Shown here: piece after piece, positions 31,446 to 41,031 of the stretch | Numbering within the stretch: position 1 is the stretch's first letter | How the letters are laid out: every line of letters starts with the position of its first letter | Assembly (NCBI GenBank): GCA_025765595.1 | Contig: JAIVFH010000026.1 | Location: forward strand, 280,912-344,911 | Reading direction: 5' to 3' | From: Obelidium mucronatum | Lineage: Eukaryota > Chytridiomycota > Chytridiomycetes > Chytridiales > Chytriomycetaceae | DNA: 64,000 nt | The notes under the pieces: generated by a model | Database searches by the model: none | The model's input: the letters and a program-made list of their open reading frames with translations, nothing else | What the model was told of the DNA's origin: nothing | Made by a program: the position numbers and the translations under genes

Positions 31446-33550
31446 TCAAACATCAAACCTTGCCCTCTTCAAAGACCCAACCTGAGGATTCTGATCAATA
31501 CTCAAATCACTCGCTGATCCCCCAATCGCAATACCACTACCACTACTACTACCATTACTTTGTTCAAGCGTCGTTGGAGCAGCAACTTCAAAACTCCTAC
31601 CCAAAGAAGACGACACCGAAACCCCACTCCCATGCCTTTGAATCAACCCAGATCCTTTCCCCCCACCCGCGCCACCAAAAGAATGGCTTATATTCGTTGA
31701 CGCGCTTGTGGTTGTCGGTTTCAAATCCGGGACACTTGAAACTCGTCTGATTTCAGAAGACGATGAAGAGGAGGACGAAGGCGCTTCCTTGACACGAACA
31801 CGTCGTTTCACGGCGGTTCCACCATGTTTCACGACTCGGTTGACTCCGTTCACGCGAAAGTAGACTCCACAGGCGTTGCAGACGGATCGACCTTGTAGGT
31901 CTCGTCGCCACATTGGTGTGTTTGTCGTTGCTATTTGGCACAAAAAAAAAGACATTTTTTTAAAACTAAATCTGGAAAAAAAAGGACGGGGGAGTTATCG
32001 ACGCTTACCACAGTTGAAACAGCTTTGTTCCGTTGTCCCCGTCTTTCCAGATGTGTTCAATGAGGAGGAAGAGGATTTCCTTTGTGGCTGTTGTGGTATG
32101 TGTTGTTGTTGTTGCTGTTGCATCTGCATTTGGTAATGTTGTTGTTGTAAAATGTGTAATTGTTTATGAGATGCGCTTCGTTGCTGTTGTAGCGGTGATT
32201 GTGATTGTTCCCGGATCGTATTCGGAGACGGTGATTCTGAAATCGGGGACATTGGGTTATTATTGTTGTTGTTGTTGACGCTCATGATTGATGGTGGTGG
32301 GGTTTGGGAATACATGTTTGCGAGGGAGTCTGTTGACGAGAATACAGTGTTGCTGTATTTAAGAGAGGAGAGGGATGATGATAGAGCGATGGGGGCTGCA
32401 GCAGCAGGCGCTGTGCTTGAGTAGAATAGCGGTTGCTGCTGCTGTTGGGAAAAGTTGAAAAAGTCAGCAAAGTTGACGGGCGGGGTCGGTGCTGTTGTGG
32501 ATTCAAACAGCATATCGAATTGTTTGTCGAGTTCCATATCCAGGTTTGCTGAAATCATCATTTGGTCTGCTGACGGTGAGTATGTAAATGGTTTGAAGGC
32601 GTGTTCGAATCCAGTGGCTCCGAATCCATTCGCCGGTAGTAAAGTGTTTTCGCTAGTGTGGTGGTTTGAGCTCGTTGATGTTGCATTTCCGCCAAAGGAA
32701 AGCTGACTCTTTTTGTTGACTTGTGGTGGGGGAATCGGTTGTTTTGAAAAAATGGCGGCAGTGGGAGCAGTTGGAACTGCGGCAACTGGTTGAATAGAGT
32801 TGAATTCGAGTTTTGGCTCGGCGGCAGTTGCGGCTGGGGCTGAAGCTGAAAAGAACATTGGTTCATCACTGATGCTCATGTCAAAGAATTCCGACATTGT
32901 AGGACTAGACGGCTCCAGTTTTGGTTCATTCAGCGATGAACACATTGACGTGGCAGCGGCAGCAGCTATATTGACAGTGATATAAAGAAGTGTGACATTT
33001 TAGCTGATTTCATAACGAAATTTCGAAACGAGGGGGGTAGTCAGGGGTTCAAGTAATATAAGTGATATGGTTTCAAGCGTTCCCCCTCCAGAGACTCCAA
33101 ACACATCATAGTCCATGCTGCCAAGAATGCTTGGAGCCCCCATGAGTAATTCCCGCAGTTCCGGGCCTTTGGGCCACGATCAAAACAGGGTTGAGGTGCT
33201 TGGCGTGGCTCACCTCCGGCGGCCTCCTTCTCCTTCTTCTTGCGCAGCGACATGTGCAGCAGGCGCCACGACAGGTTCTCGAGCCTGTCGCCCGAGGGCA
33301 GCGCGCTCTTTGCCTTAGTGCACAGGCGCCAGATGCCCTCGGTGGCGGCGGGGTCTTCGTCCGAGGCGAAGCCCTTCAGCTTCGCGAGGAGGTCCGTGAG
33401 CGACTCTGTGGCGTCGATGGTGGCTGGTGTGCGCAGGGACACTGGGGGTTGAGTGACTGGAGTGACTTGAGTCGAAGCAGTCGACGGCAGCGGACTCTCG
33501 ACGAGCATCCGCAGAAGCGTCTTTCGGTCGAGGCTGGCGGAAGGTTCCAT
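31446..33550 (-). CDS. AreA-like regulator: DUF1752 plus GATA finger (cluster B)
   Basis: Three exons. MEPSASLDRKTLLRMLVESP starts at 33550. The DUF1752 region found at the N-terminus of AreA/NIT2 is clear: GIWRLCTKAKSALPSGDRLE and NLSWRLLHMSLRKKKEKE. A GTGAGC..ATAG intron leads to a long Gln/Ser/Asn-rich exon. A second intron splits the finger right after CFNC and joins ATTNTPMWRRDLQGRSVCNA, giving a canonical C-x2-C-x17-C-x2-C. RVVKHGGTAVKRR follows. In fungi DUF1752-GATA proteins control nitrogen use. This gene is a second such protein besides the one at 42010, from which it has diverged. Confidence 0.85.
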
Positions 33551-34154
33551 CGCAAGGTGATCTGGGCTGTGGCGCTGGGCGTTGGTTGACAAGAAAGAGC
33601 TTTCTGAAGGCAAGAAATTTCTTTTTTGGCTTTGGCTGATGCTTTCCCTTATCAGTCTTTGAAGTAAAACTGTCTTGTCTGATTCGGCCTTTAAAGTCGC
33701 TTTTCTATGATTTGATGGCTTTATTGTTTTTGAGTGCCGGAGACTGTTCCGGGTTAAGGGACCGGTAGGGTTCGTCAAGGCTCAACGAGAACCTGTAAAT
33801 TTGTTGATCTCCCTCCTTGACGGAAAATAATGACAGCTGCTGAGTGCCACTTGGCGCCTCCCACTCAAAAACTCCCCTTTTAATATTTCTGTATGCTTTG
33901 CCAAAAAGAGGGTTTTAAGCGGGACAAGGTTGCCGAATTCAATCTGAACTGCAGTAAAATTTATACTGCGTCTTATACACATGATTGCTCTCAACTGCGT
34001 TATCACAGCAATAAACCGTTTGTGATTAATGTTTGTAAATCTTTCAATCTGAAGCGTGGTTGAAACACAATTGAAACCGATAGGGTAAACAATACTCTTA
34101 CCATGTTTAATCATATTATTACAACTTCTACAAAAAAAAGTATAAAGGAGGGTT
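33551..34154. other. Intergenic region
   Basis: Promoter side of the DUF1752 gene and 3' side of the next GATA gene. The DUF1752 frame remains open upstream to about 33778 but without an ATG. No other gene seen. Confidence 0.35.
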
Positions 34155-35201
34155 TTATCCACCAAACTTGAGCATCCAGTCTTTAGATTCTTCAGTGTCA
34201 CAAGACTTTTTGAAATCGGGAGCCAACTCCGCGTCATCGTTTTCGGAATCCATTTCATAGTCTTCCTCTTCATCCTCTTCTTCTTCTTCGTCTTCTGTAT
34301 CGCTTAATGCACTCTTCCTCTTTTGCTTCCTGTTCTGCTTCTTACTAATTGAACCAGCACCACCACCTGCTTTCCGTTTCCGTGAATGAATGCTATCCTT
34401 CTTCAACTCCAACGGCCGCGGTTTCCCACCATGCGCATTCTGATACACTCCACACGGGTTACATAGCGTTTCGCCTGTTTTTTTGGCTTTCCGCCAGACA
34501 CTTGTTTCTGTGGATGAGCAGTTTGCACAGGATCGAAGGCCGGCGGTTCCTCTCCTTTTGTAGGTTCTACTCCTTTTGCTTTTTGTTGTGGTTGTAGTGG
34601 TGGTGGTGGTGGTATGTTTGTTGGGGATTCGGGTGGTGTCTCTTTTTGTCGGTGTGTGGCTTGATGGGTTGGGTGCTTGTTGCTGCTGCTGTCGTTGTTG
34701 TTGCTGTTGGAGTGCTTCACTGGCGTTATTGTCCATGGATTCAACTCGAAGCGGAGCAGAGGCATTAGCAGCAGCGGTCGCTGTGGCTGTGCAGATTTGT
34801 TGTTGGTGAGGTTCAATTTGTTGTTTCTCATTCCAGACTAATAATGGAGATGGTATGGATGCCTCTCTCTTTGCCGTGATTGTATTCGGTTGACTGTGTT
34901 GGCTGCGGCGGCGACATGGCATTGTTGTTGGTGCGTCTGACTCTGATTGCATTATGAGAGATGGGCACTCAGCAGCAGCAGCAATAACACTGCCACTACT
35001 CAGCAGGAACTCGTAGATTGACCATTGGTCCTTTTGGATAAGCACGCCGTTTGAAGCGAATATAGTGCATTCTGAGTCATTGCTGTTGCTGCTGCTGCTG
35101 GTTGGCGATGATAGAGCCGGTGAGTAATGCGGGGAAGTGCTGAAGTAATGGTCGTACTGGTACGGCATTGGTGGTTGGTGTTGGTCAGGATAGAAATTCA
35201 T
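34155..35201 (-). CDS. GATA zinc-finger protein with acidic tail (cluster B)
   Basis: A single exon starting MNFYPDQHQPPMPYQYDHYF at 35201. The cluster motif is NGVLIQKDQWSIYEFLLSSG. A Gln/Thr-rich middle leads to the finger: CANC, 18 residues with TSVWRKAKKTG, then CNPCGVYQNAHG. One Arg after Trp is kept and the second is Lys, and the loop is one residue longer. KPRPLELKKD follows. The C-terminus contains a long Glu/Asp run, unusual among the members. Nuclear regulator inferred from the family. Confidence 0.85.
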   Translation of the reverse strand: MNFYPDQHQPPMPYQYDHYFSTSPHYSPALSSPTSSSSNSNDSECTIFASNGVLIQKDQWSIYEFLLSSGSVIAAAAECPSLIMQSESDAPTTMPCRRRSQHSQPNTITAKREASIPSPLLVWNEKQQIEPHQQQICTATATAAANASAPLRVESMDNNASEALQQQQQRQQQQQAPNPSSHTPTKRDTTRIPNKHTTTTTTTTTTKSKRSRTYKRRGTAGLRSCANCSSTETSVWRKAKKTGETLCNPCGVYQNAHGGKPRPLELKKDSIHSRKRKAGGGAGSISKKQNRKQKRKSALSDTEDEEEEEDEEEDYEMDSENDDAELAPDFKKSCDTEESKDWMLKFGG

Positions 35202-35797
35202 TTGCTTCTTCTTTTTTTTTGGTCTTTCCCAAAAGTATACTGGAGATGGGATAGATCCGGATAGATTGGGGGCGGTGGGGTGGTTATTCGTTTCGGAATA
35301 CAAACAAATTTTTTCTCAAGAAAAAAACATTTTCCGTTTCCGGTTCAGAAAAAAATTTGATTTCTCATCGGGCAAAGCAACCCGCGACAAAATCACGGGA
35401 TTTGTCGCGTGTGGGCTTGACGATTTTATTTTTTGTTTCATCTTCTATTTGCCCCATTCCTGTTCAAAGTCTGGTCTTTGCTTCCCCCTTTTTTAGGCAA
35501 AACATCTTTCCCACCTTTGGCTGACGCACTCCCCAACGTATAGCGACGGAGTTAAACTGTGTACGTAAGCCAATACAACAGGTTCGAATTTCAAAGTATT
35601 TTTTTTTGAATAACAAATTTCTTGGTTCTTCACCAGTGTCCAGTCACGCCACGAACGAGAAGAAAAGGACTGTGTTTCGCCATAAATGAATGCTCAAGTT
35701 TCTCTATTCCGCGCCCCCCTGCGGCCCTGTCAAGAATAAGTTGAATAGCCACCGAATCATGCCTGTTTGAAGTCTTGGTATGTGTGTTGTGGCAACA

Positions 35798-35798
<1 letters not shown>

Positions 35799-35832
<34 letters not shown>
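35799..35832. repeat. Poly(A) tract of 34 bases
   Basis: An uninterrupted run of A on the plus strand. No flanking direct repeat or retroelement body was noticed, so I treat it as a simple repeat. Length may vary or be misassembled. Confidence 0.8.
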
Positions 35833-35834
<2 letters not shown>

Positions 35835-35953
35835 TGCCGAAAAGATCTCATTATCGAAGAAGGCACACTTTTTTTTTTTATATGGCGGATACGGATCAGA
35901 ACACAAAGCGTGGCAAGAACAAAAAACAAAGAACCAAGAGATTTTATATATAT

Positions 35954-35970
35954 ACACACACACACACACA
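35954..35970. repeat. Short CA microsatellite
   Basis: An alternating AC run next to a short TA run. Confidence 0.8.
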
Positions 35971-36002
35971 GCCAAACAAACAAAAAAAACTTATATTTCA
36001 AT

Positions 36003-36893
36003 CTATCGGTTCCGCCTCTTCACCTCCGCCTTTCTAAACGGAAACTCTGCCGGTCGATTCGTTCCATGAGCCTTCAAATACAATGAACACGCATTACAAA
36101 TAACATTGTTGAGTGGATCACGTCTCCAGACACTTGTTTTTGATGAAAGGCAGTTTACGCAGTGTAAATTAGGGTTTATCTTTCGGACCTTTTTGGGAGG
36201 TTTGGTGTCGTTGCTGCTGGTGTTGTCTTCTTCTTCGTCTAGAGATTTGGTGCATTTCTTTCGGCGGCGGTGGAGGTGGTGCGGTTTCGTGGCAGTGGCA
36301 GTGGCACTGGTGATGGTTGAGGAAGACCGAGATTTTCTTGGAGATGATGATGTGGTGGGAGGTGGGGAGCAACTAGAAACGGAGGAGTAGCTGCTGTCCA
36401 TATATGAATCCTGTTCCGAGGTTGGTGAATCACAGGACTCTGAATCGGTTCTCGTTGTTGACTGATGTTGTTGGTTTGAATACATCTCCATCTCTTGTTT
36501 CACACAGGTTGTCTCCGGGTACTGAAGCACGGTGGTGGACAGTGATGATGGATCAGAGAAGTGGGAGAGTTCAGAGAGGCCGGGGGTTCCCGGACTGGGA
36601 GTATTGTCATCGTCTCGGCCATGATGATGATTAAGGGGCCCATTGTTATTGAAGATTGTTTGGATGCTCATTAGGAAGTGGTAGGTGTCTGCTTGATCAG
36701 AGTGAATCAATGTTCCATCTGCTGCTAGAGTTGTTGTTGATGTCGCGGCGGCAGTGGCAGTAGGCCGTTGGAAGGACATAGTTGTAATGGCAGAAGGCTT
36801 TTGGAAGGGTTGAGACCTTCGGTGAAAGTGGTAGTAAGATTGCCGGATAGATTCCAAGTGGTCCAGGGCTGCCAGTCGTTCTTGGGGGTTCAT
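36003..36893 (-). CDS. GATA zinc-finger protein (cluster B, finger near the C-terminus)
   Basis: A single exon. MNPQERLAALDHLESIRQSY starts at 36893; the open frame upstream lacks an ATG. The cluster motif is DGTLIHSDQADTYHFLMSIQ. Ser/Thr-rich sequence and a basic patch (HHLHRRRKKCTK) precede the finger: CVNC, 17 residues with TSVWRRDPLN, then CNACSLYLKAHGTNRP. The Gly normally after the fourth Cys is Ser. The protein ends only about 15 residues after the finger (KAEVKRRNR). Otherwise canonical and probably able to bind DNA. Confidence 0.85.
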   Translation of the reverse strand: MNPQERLAALDHLESIRQSYYHFHRRSQPFQKPSAITTMSFQRPTATAAATSTTTLAADGTLIHSDQADTYHFLMSIQTIFNNNGPLNHHHGRDDDNTPSPGTPGLSELSHFSDPSSLSTTVLQYPETTCVKQEMEMYSNQQHQSTTRTDSESCDSPTSEQDSYMDSSYSSVSSCSPPPTTSSSPRKSRSSSTITSATATATKPHHLHRRRKKCTKSLDEEEDNTSSNDTKPPKKVRKINPNLHCVNCLSSKTSVWRRDPLNNVICNACSLYLKAHGTNRPAEFPFRKAEVKRRNR

Positions 36894-37454
36894 TTTTTTT
36901 CGAGAGTCTAATTTGTTAGGTGTCTTTCTCCCTTTTTTTTTGCTTGGGAGATATTGGGAGGCGTGGCCACGGCTTGAACGGTTGCACAAGTTGGTCGCTG
37001 GTCTTGGGATGGGATGGGATCAAAAGAGTTGCGGTCGGTCGAAGTAGTTATTCAAACAACTTTTTTGAAGAAGGTGTTTCAGCCTTCAGGTTTTTTATGC
37101 TTACTTTTTGGATGATTCTTGGCTCCCAAAGATTTGCGAACATGAAAAAATTTCATTTTCACAGTCATTATTTCCCAATTATTTCGCGCGATTGGTGATC
37201 GGCTTGAATTATTTTGGAGATGTGAGGTTCACAAAAAAAAAGAATTACGTTATGGCGTCCTTTTTTTGTGCTGGTGCATGACTTCAGTTTGTTGCTACTG
37301 ACTAATAGAACTATGCTCATTCATTTGAGAACGCGAAAGAAACGAAAACAAATAAATAACAAACAGAATAACATTGCTGAAGCAAAATTCGGCGATCTTG
37401 GAAACAACTGTTTTATTTGACACTTAAACACATAATTTTATATCTTATTCTTTG
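36894..37454. other. Intergenic region
   Basis: Spacer between two minus-strand GATA genes. No gene, RNA or long repeat recognised. Confidence 0.35.
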
Positions 37455-38003
37455 TTATCTATCCGTTTCCTTTTCATCTGGATGCTTTGCTTTGATCAAT
37501 CTCTTTGTGCGAGGAATAATATCAGGTTTCGACTTGACGGGTCGGGGTTTCCCGTTGGCACGTGAATATATCCCGCATTTATTACAAAGTAGTAGATGCG
37601 TGGATTGGTCTCGACGCCAAGCAGGTGATTCCTGGGTTCGACAGTTTGAGCATATTGGAGGGTTTGAATTCCGTGGTCGTCGTCGCGTTGTTGGTTCAGT
37701 GTTGCTTTGTAACGACGATGATGAGATTAGTTTACTTTCTTCTGATACTATTGGCAGTGGTTGTTGTGGCGGCGGTTCAATTTGAATCAAATTGGGTTGT
37801 TTCAGAATACATTTGTCAGCAATAATTGGTGATGTTGTGGAATCGTCGTTGTCGCCGATAAGGAATTCATATATATCTCGTTGATCGCTGTGTATTATTT
37901 TCCCATCAGATGCAACTGTGCTGCTGCTGCTACTCGATCCTGGAATGGCTGGTGGATATGATTCTGGTTGCAAGTCGTTGAAGCTTGTGTTTGAATAAGG
38001 CAT
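37455..38003 (-). CDS. Short GATA zinc-finger protein (cluster B)
   Basis: A single exon of 182 residues (MPYSNTSFNDLQPESYPPAI at 38003). The cluster motif DGKIIHSDQRDIYEFLIGD is near residue 35. The finger reads CSNC, 18 residues with SPAWRRDQSTH, then CNKCGIYSRANG, so Trp-Arg-Arg is preserved. KPRPVKSKPDIIPRTKR follows. It is one of the shortest complete members, with almost only the motif and the finger. Confidence 0.85.
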   Translation of the reverse strand: MPYSNTSFNDLQPESYPPAIPGSSSSSSTVASDGKIIHSDQRDIYEFLIGDNDDSTTSPIIADKCILKQPNLIQIEPPPQQPLPIVSEESKLISSSSLQSNTEPTTRRRPRNSNPPICSNCRTQESPAWRRDQSTHLLLCNKCGIYSRANGKPRPVKSKPDIIPRTKRLIKAKHPDEKETDR

Positions 38004-38344
38004 CCTGCCGCATCCAGGAAACCCCTTTTTTAACTCCGCTTTCTTCTTTTAAAAGATGGGTGTGCTGTTACACCCAAATTACTGGTTCGTTTTACTGGTC
38101 ATTTGGTAATGAGACCTTGAAATGGAATTCCAAACAACGGAATAGGGGTATTTTTCAGTAAGACGATCTGGTATGCTGCGGTCCCGATCTTCAGGATATA
38201 GCAATGTTCAAAGATTTGAAATGCGAGGCGGTGCTTTGAGGTTGGGTGTCTAGTTAAGCACCTCCCCCTCCCTTGCTGAATAAAAAAAGGCATACTCCAT
38301 TTGACTATAATACAGGGATTTTTATTATTATGATTCTTGTCTCT
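38004..38344. other. Intergenic region
   Basis: Spacer with no recognised gene. It lies upstream of the gene at 37455 and downstream of the one at 38345. Confidence 0.35.
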
Positions 38345-38989
38345 CTACTTTCCAGGATATCTTCCAAAATCCCTGAAATGCTGACGACAACTATTGCAGA
38401 CTATTTGGCTCTGATTCCGTTTCCACGCTGAACTGACTGTAGTTGCACAGCTTGGACAGGCTGCATGTGAAGCAATTACAGGCTGTTTCTTTTTTCGAGA
38501 TGGTGTTGGTTTTTGGTCAAGGTGTGGGATTGTTGGGCTTGGTGACTCCAGATGACGGTGTTGCTGCGGGTCCATTGACAGTGGGTCTGTTGATGCGGAA
38601 GACGTCATTGTCGGTCCTTGGTCTTCCAGTTTGATTTGATTGTGTAGTGGAGGCGGTAGTGGTGGTTTCTGAAGGTCTCCAGAGATCTGCAGGAGGAACT
38701 CGTAGATCTGAAGTTGGTCGTAAGCAACGGATACACCATTCGAGGCGTTGAATAAGCGGGCATCTGTTTCGTCTTGTTGTTGTTGTAGCAGCATAAAGTC
38801 CTCGTTTGTTTTGTATGAAAAGCCATTGTTGTTGTTGTGATGACAAGACATTGCGGGATGGCTGGCGGGAAGATAAGATGGTTCATGATGACTCCATTCG
38901 TGAGGAGCGGAGTGGTGGTAGATGTGTTGCATGGGGGGAAGTCGTGAACTGGTTTCGGTAACAAATTTCGAATGCCACAGAGAGGGCAT
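38345..38989 (-). CDS. GATA-like protein with shortened finger (cluster B)
   Basis: A single exon of 214 residues from MPSLWHSKFVTETSS. The cluster motif is intact (NGVSVAYDQLQIYEFLLQIS). The finger is eroded: CPSC, 16 residues with SSAWKRNQSQIV, then CNSCRQHFRDFG. Trp is retained but the first Arg is Lys, the loop is shorter, and the usual CGLY is CRQH. The protein stops six residues after the finger region, so the basic arm that contacts DNA is missing. Zinc binding is possible; DNA binding is doubtful. Confidence 0.8.
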   Translation of the reverse strand: MPSLWHSKFVTETSSRLPPMQHIYHHSAPHEWSHHEPSYLPASHPAMSCHHNNNNGFSYKTNEDFMLLQQQQDETDARLFNASNGVSVAYDQLQIYEFLLQISGDLQKPPLPPPLHNQIKLEDQGPTMTSSASTDPLSMDPQQHRHLESPSPTIPHLDQKPTPSRKKKQPVIASHAACPSCATTVSSAWKRNQSQIVCNSCRQHFRDFGRYPGK

Positions 38990-39273
38990 CTCTTGTTCAA
39001 AATTGAGGGTGTTTGAATGAGGCGGTGCTTATGTCCGTTTATAATCAAAAAGAAGTAACAAAAAAATTTGTAAGCGGCCACCAATCAAAAACGCTCTGTG
39101 ACAATCAAAAAACTATATCCAGGATTGTATTGACTGTGTCAAACAGACTCAAAAGACTGCATAAAATCAAAAAAAAATATATATGAACAGAATTACAGAA
39201 CGATAGGGAGACAAAAAGAAAAGAGATACATATTTCATAGGGGAAAAGTCGTTTCAACGTAGCGAAAACACTT

Positions 39274-40116
39274 TTAAAACATCTTTTTGGTTCTCTTTCC
39301 ATTCATTCGCTGCTTTTTTACAACCACATCAAGCGGTCTGTCCATCCCGTAGGCTTGAAAGTGCAAGCAACAACCGCTACAAGCCGATTTCCCTCCCACC
39401 TGCATCTCGACACTTGCACTTCGAGAATTACAGTTGTAGCATCGCTTGCTCTTCCTCTGCTTTCCTGGCGCCGCTGCCGCCGCGGCTGTTGCAGCCGCCG
39501 ATGCTGTTGTTGATGGAACTGCGTTCAGCGATTGGTCTCTTCGCCGTTTAACGCCTTTACTGGCTTTACAAATCATATCATTCAACGATCGGAAATGTAA
39601 CAAAGTTGGTGAAGGTAATGCAAATTTGGAGGTTGGAGATGTTGGTGATGAAGGGAGAACTGGTGCCGTCAATAGAGCTGTAGTTGTTCTGACGGTGGTC
39701 GTATTGATCGTAGCAGAGGAGCCAGCAAGTGGTGAAGACAGTGATGTATTGAACTGAGACGAACTTTCAAGGAGGAATTCGTAGACTTGACTTTGATCTT
39801 CTGCAATCAAAGCACCATTTGATGCAATGGTTTTCAATGAGGAAGGTGTAGTTGTTGGCGTGGTTGGGAAGGAGAAGACGCCAGCGTCGAATCCGAAAAA
39901 GAATGGCTGTTGCTGATGGCTGAGTAATTCCAGAGGACTGGCAATGCTCATTGTTGGGCTGATCATAGAAGGACTCATTGTTTCCATCATGAGATCCAGA
40001 GGGAAATCTGGGAATGGTGTCGCCATGGTGTCGATTGTTATGGGCGCGGCATGTTCTCCTTTCAATTTGTGACTACTGCTGTTGCTGCTATCGGCATAGA
40101 ACAATGAGGAATCCAT
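39274..40116 (-). CDS. GATA-like protein with Trp-less finger (cluster B)
   Basis: A single exon of 280 residues starting MDSSLFYADSSNSSSHKLKG at 40116. The cluster motif is a model example (NGALIAEDQSQVYEFLLESS). The finger keeps four cysteines but little else: CYNC, 16 residues with SASVEMQVGG, then CSGCCLHFQAYGMDRP. The invariant Trp is Glu and both Arg are gone. The region after it (LDVVVKKQRMNGKRTKKMF) is basic. This looks like a finger retained for folding, not for GATA recognition, while the N-terminal motif stays conserved. Confidence 0.8.
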   Translation of the reverse strand: MDSSLFYADSSNSSSHKLKGEHAAPITIDTMATPFPDFPLDLMMETMSPSMISPTMSIASPLELLSHQQQPFFFGFDAGVFSFPTTPTTTPSSLKTIASNGALIAEDQSQVYEFLLESSSQFNTSLSSPLAGSSATINTTTVRTTTALLTAPVLPSSPTSPTSKFALPSPTLLHFRSLNDMICKASKGVKRRRDQSLNAVPSTTASAAATAAAAAAPGKQRKSKRCYNCNSRSASVEMQVGGKSACSGCCLHFQAYGMDRPLDVVVKKQRMNGKRTKKMF

Positions 40117-40584
40117 TATGATAGGGGGTTTTTTTTGTTGAAAGATTGATAAATGTTTTTTTTTTCGAAAGGGGAGACATTGACAGTTGTGAGTGTGTAA
40201 AATTTCATGATTTTCAGTTTCGCGATTACCAAAAATGTCATATTCCCCACACGAAACTGATGGAGTCGTAGAAATAGGGAAAATTGAATGCAATTGAAAG
40301 GTTTAGACTCAATTTTCGCTCATTCACAACTTTCCCTGGGTAAGGGAAGAGGATCCGGTCGACGGACCTCCTCAGATCCAAGCGGTGTCGAAGAGAAGTG
40401 AGCCGTCCGGTAGTACCTTCTGTTCAAACACTATCAAAACTTCCAAAAAACACCGTCAACATAATTAGGATATGCGTCTCTATATTATTCTCTCAACTAA
40501 TCAAAAAATTGGTATCGAAAAAAAAGACTCCGAGAAAATGAGACTCAGAGTCGCCTCTATTATATCTTTGTTTTGGCGTAATTG
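40117..40584. other. Intergenic region
   Basis: Promoter space of the gene at 39274. The frame upstream of its ATG is open for about 180 nt but without a start. No other gene seen. Confidence 0.35.
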
Positions 40585-41031
40585 TCAATCGTCTCGCATT
40601 GAAGCTTGATACTCTGCTTTTGCTTTTTTGTCAGCGTATATTCGGTAGCAGGTGTTGCAAAGAACTCGTCCCTGGTCATTCCGCCGCCATACATATGATT
40701 GTGTAGTCTTGCAGTTATAACAATAAGGTTTATTTGATTGTAGAAGTTGCTGCGGTTGTTGTCGTTGTTGTTGGTTGGGGGAATGGGATTCTTGTTGGGC
40801 TTGAGTTGAGACCGTTGGAGTCAACAAAGCGGGGAGACGCTTGACTTTGGGTATGTTATCATTCGAATTTCCGTATTTCGGTAGTATTGGAGGGGAAGGA
40901 AGTAATATGGGGGTGGTATTTGTAGGAGGGAAATCTTGAGAAACGTTGAGCAGATACTCATACACGTCAAGCTGATCATTGGCAACCAAAACGCCGTTTG
41001 AAGCTTGAACCAAAGTAGAATTTGACGCCAT
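40585..41031 (-). CDS. Short GATA zinc-finger protein (cluster B)
   Basis: A single exon of 148 residues. The cluster motif lies at the very start (NGVLVANDQLDVYEYLLNVS, about residue 12). The finger is CYNC, 17 residues with SYVWRRNDQG, then CNTCYRIYADKK. Trp-Arg-Arg is kept, but the CGLY after the last Cys is replaced by CYRIY and the protein ends soon after, so the C-terminal arm is missing. It is the outermost minus-strand member, facing the AreA gene divergently. Confidence 0.82.
   Translation of the reverse strand: MASNSTLVQASNGVLVANDQLDVYEYLLNVSQDFPPTNTTPILLPSPPILPKYGNSNDNIPKVKRLPALLTPTVSTQAQQESHSPNQQQRQQPQQLLQSNKPYCYNCKTTQSYVWRRNDQGRVLCNTCYRIYADKKAKAEYQASMRDD

Larger units (their letters stand above)
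35202..36002. other. Intergenic region with homopolymer and CA repeats
   Basis: About 0.8 kb without a convincing gene. It holds a long A tract and a CA microsatellite. Small open frames over these repeats are artefacts of composition. Confidence 0.45.

Noticed and set aside
33041..33778. DUF1752 frame as a gene of its own
   Set aside because: A GTGAGC donor and an in-frame acceptor join it to the Gln-rich exon and GATA finger downstream, as expected for an AreA-like protein.
35585..35605. A ggttcgaattt stretch resembling a tRNA T-arm
   Set aside because: No matching acceptor, D or anticodon arms could be paired around it.
35799..35832. Poly(A) tract as the tail of a retroposed gene
   Set aside because: No coding remnant upstream and no target-site duplication noticed.
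35767..36086. Three overlapping plus-strand open frames over the poly(A) tract
   Set aside because: They exist only because the A tract and CA repeat lack stops; the real gene at 36003 is on the other strand.
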